DNA from: Maridesulfovibrio frigidus DSM 17176
GTDB lineage: Bacteria > Desulfobacterota > Desulfovibrionia > Desulfovibrionales > Desulfovibrionaceae
Direction of reading: 5' to 3'
Length of the DNA: 64,000 bases
NCBI RefSeq assembly: GCF_000711735.1
Contig: NZ_JONL01000001.1
Coordinates: forward strand, 1 to 64,000
How positions within the stretch are numbered: position 1 is the stretch's first letter; every line of letters starts with the position of its first letter. Shown piece after piece: positions 63,593 to 64,000 of the stretch. The translations under genes were made by a program, and so were the position numbers. Below the pieces are notes generated by a model. It was not told the DNA's origin. It ran no database searches and saw nothing but the letters and a program-made list of their open reading frames with translations.

Positions 63593-64000
63593 ATGCACAA
63601 ATCAAGACAATACGTAATTGATGATCTCTCCATGCAGGAATCCTGGAGACTCTTTAAAATAATGGCTGAAATCGTTGACGGTTTCGAAACCATGAGCGAA
63701 ATAGGCCCTGCAGTTTCTATGTTCGGTTCTGCCCGTGTTGCTCGTGATCACCCATTGTATGCTCAGACTGACCACTTGTCCAAGCTACTAAGCCAAGCTG
63801 GGTATTCCGTAATCACAGGCGGCGGCCCCGGTTTAATGGAAGCTGGAAATAAAGGTTGTTTTGAAGCTGGCGGAGAGTCCATCGGGCTGCACATCCATCT
63901 ACCTTTTGAGCAGCATTCCAATCCGTACCTATCTATTAAGAGTGACTACAATTACTTTTTCATTCGCAAAGTTATGTTCATTAAGTATGCTATGGCTTAC
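63593..64000 (+). CDS. LOG-family protein (TIGR00730-like), truncated by window end
   Basis: The reading frame opens with ATG at 63593 after GAGGG and runs to the end of the window without a stop (136 codons seen). The conserved signature GGGPGLMEAGNKG and AVSMFGSARV identify the Rossmann-like lysine-decarboxylase-like/LOG family; some members are nucleoside-5'-phosphate phosphoribohydrolases (cytokinin-type) or nucleotide hydrolases. The C-terminal part is outside the window. It diverges from the MBL-RNase gene. Confidence 0.88.
   Translation, partial: MHKSRQYVIDDLSMQESWRLFKIMAEIVDGFETMSEIGPAVSMFGSARVARDHPLYAQTDHLSKLLSQAGYSVITGGGPGLMEAGNKGCFEAGGESIGLHIHLPFEQHSNPYLSIKSDYNYFFIRKVMFIKYAMAY

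Overview
The window looks like chromosomal DNA of a mesophilic sulfate reducer of the Desulfovibrionales (a Desulfovibrio/Maridesulfovibrio-type genome). The basis is gene content: a signal-peptide-bearing CbiK cobaltochelatase under a cobalamin riboswitch, a mannose-family PTS cluster joined to rpoN-hpf-ptsN-rapZ, a hemerythrin, a type III glutamine synthetase, and several secreted or cytoplasmic proteins that I recognise only as Desulfovibrio-like or not at all. G+C looks like the low-to-mid 40s by eye (not computed). No rRNA gene lies inside, but the left edge carries promoter-like sequence pointing out of the window. Most genes are on the minus strand and nearly all are housekeeping.

Layout. 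1-0.6 kb: non-coding, with an outward promoter and an interspersed palindromic repeat. 0.6-4.2 kb: a PEGA-like lipoprotein, panD, a secreted protein with a PEP-CTERM-like tail, a MoaD/ThiS protein, and Mn-dependent pyrophosphatase. 4.2-15.6 kb: a long minus-strand run, read from pyrG through kdsA, kdsC, lptC, lptA (with extra SH3-like domains) and lptB, then rpoN, hpf, ptsN, rapZ and PTS EIIA, EIIB and EIIC; EIIC is split by a T9 tract. This joins LPS export to sigma-54 and the regulatory PTS. 15.9-18.4 kb: purQ, tadA and tRNA-Ser(CGA), followed by a small RHH/ParE toxin-antitoxin cassette flanked by a second, degenerate copy of the tRNA anticodon/variable-arm region. 18.5-25.5 kb: OmpA lipoprotein, FecR protein, SDR, SnoaL-like protein, Cache-PAS-GGDEF-EAL protein and an MFS exporter. 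25.8-28.1 kb: a small basic protein, an RRM protein with a terminator-containing leader, hemerythrin, a BFD-like ferredoxin and an EF-hand protein. 28.2-33.2 kb: a glutamine-type ABC transporter divergent from glnN, which has a sigma-54-like promoter. 33.4-36.7 kb: two glycosyltransferases. 36.9-43.8 kb: a CAT-like acetyltransferase, class IV aminotransferase, asd, metF, a Nudix hydrolase, an ABC-F protein and a GIY-YIG protein. 44-48.8 kb: cobalamin riboswitch, cbiK, ABC permease, ATPase, binding protein and cobI. 48.9-56.8 kb: trmO, infA, ilvC, ilvN, ilvB, a DUF465 protein, a DivIVA-like protein, YggT, a HAD phosphatase and two orphan proteins. 56.9-64 kb: tatA, then a minus-strand run of an MBL-RNase, rsmD, coaD, miaA, two secreted proteins and pgsA, and a truncated LOG-family gene at the right edge.

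Functional links visible here: sigma-54 (rpoN) with nitrogen genes (glnN, glnHPQ, ptsN); KDO synthesis with LPS export; branched-chain amino-acid synthesis; and B12 or corrinoid metal handling under B12 control. I see no large defence island, prophage or CRISPR array. The least explained items are the tRNA-Ser-flanked toxin-antitoxin cassette, the three-hairpin leader with an internal terminator ahead of the RRM gene, and the homopolymer frameshift in EIIC.
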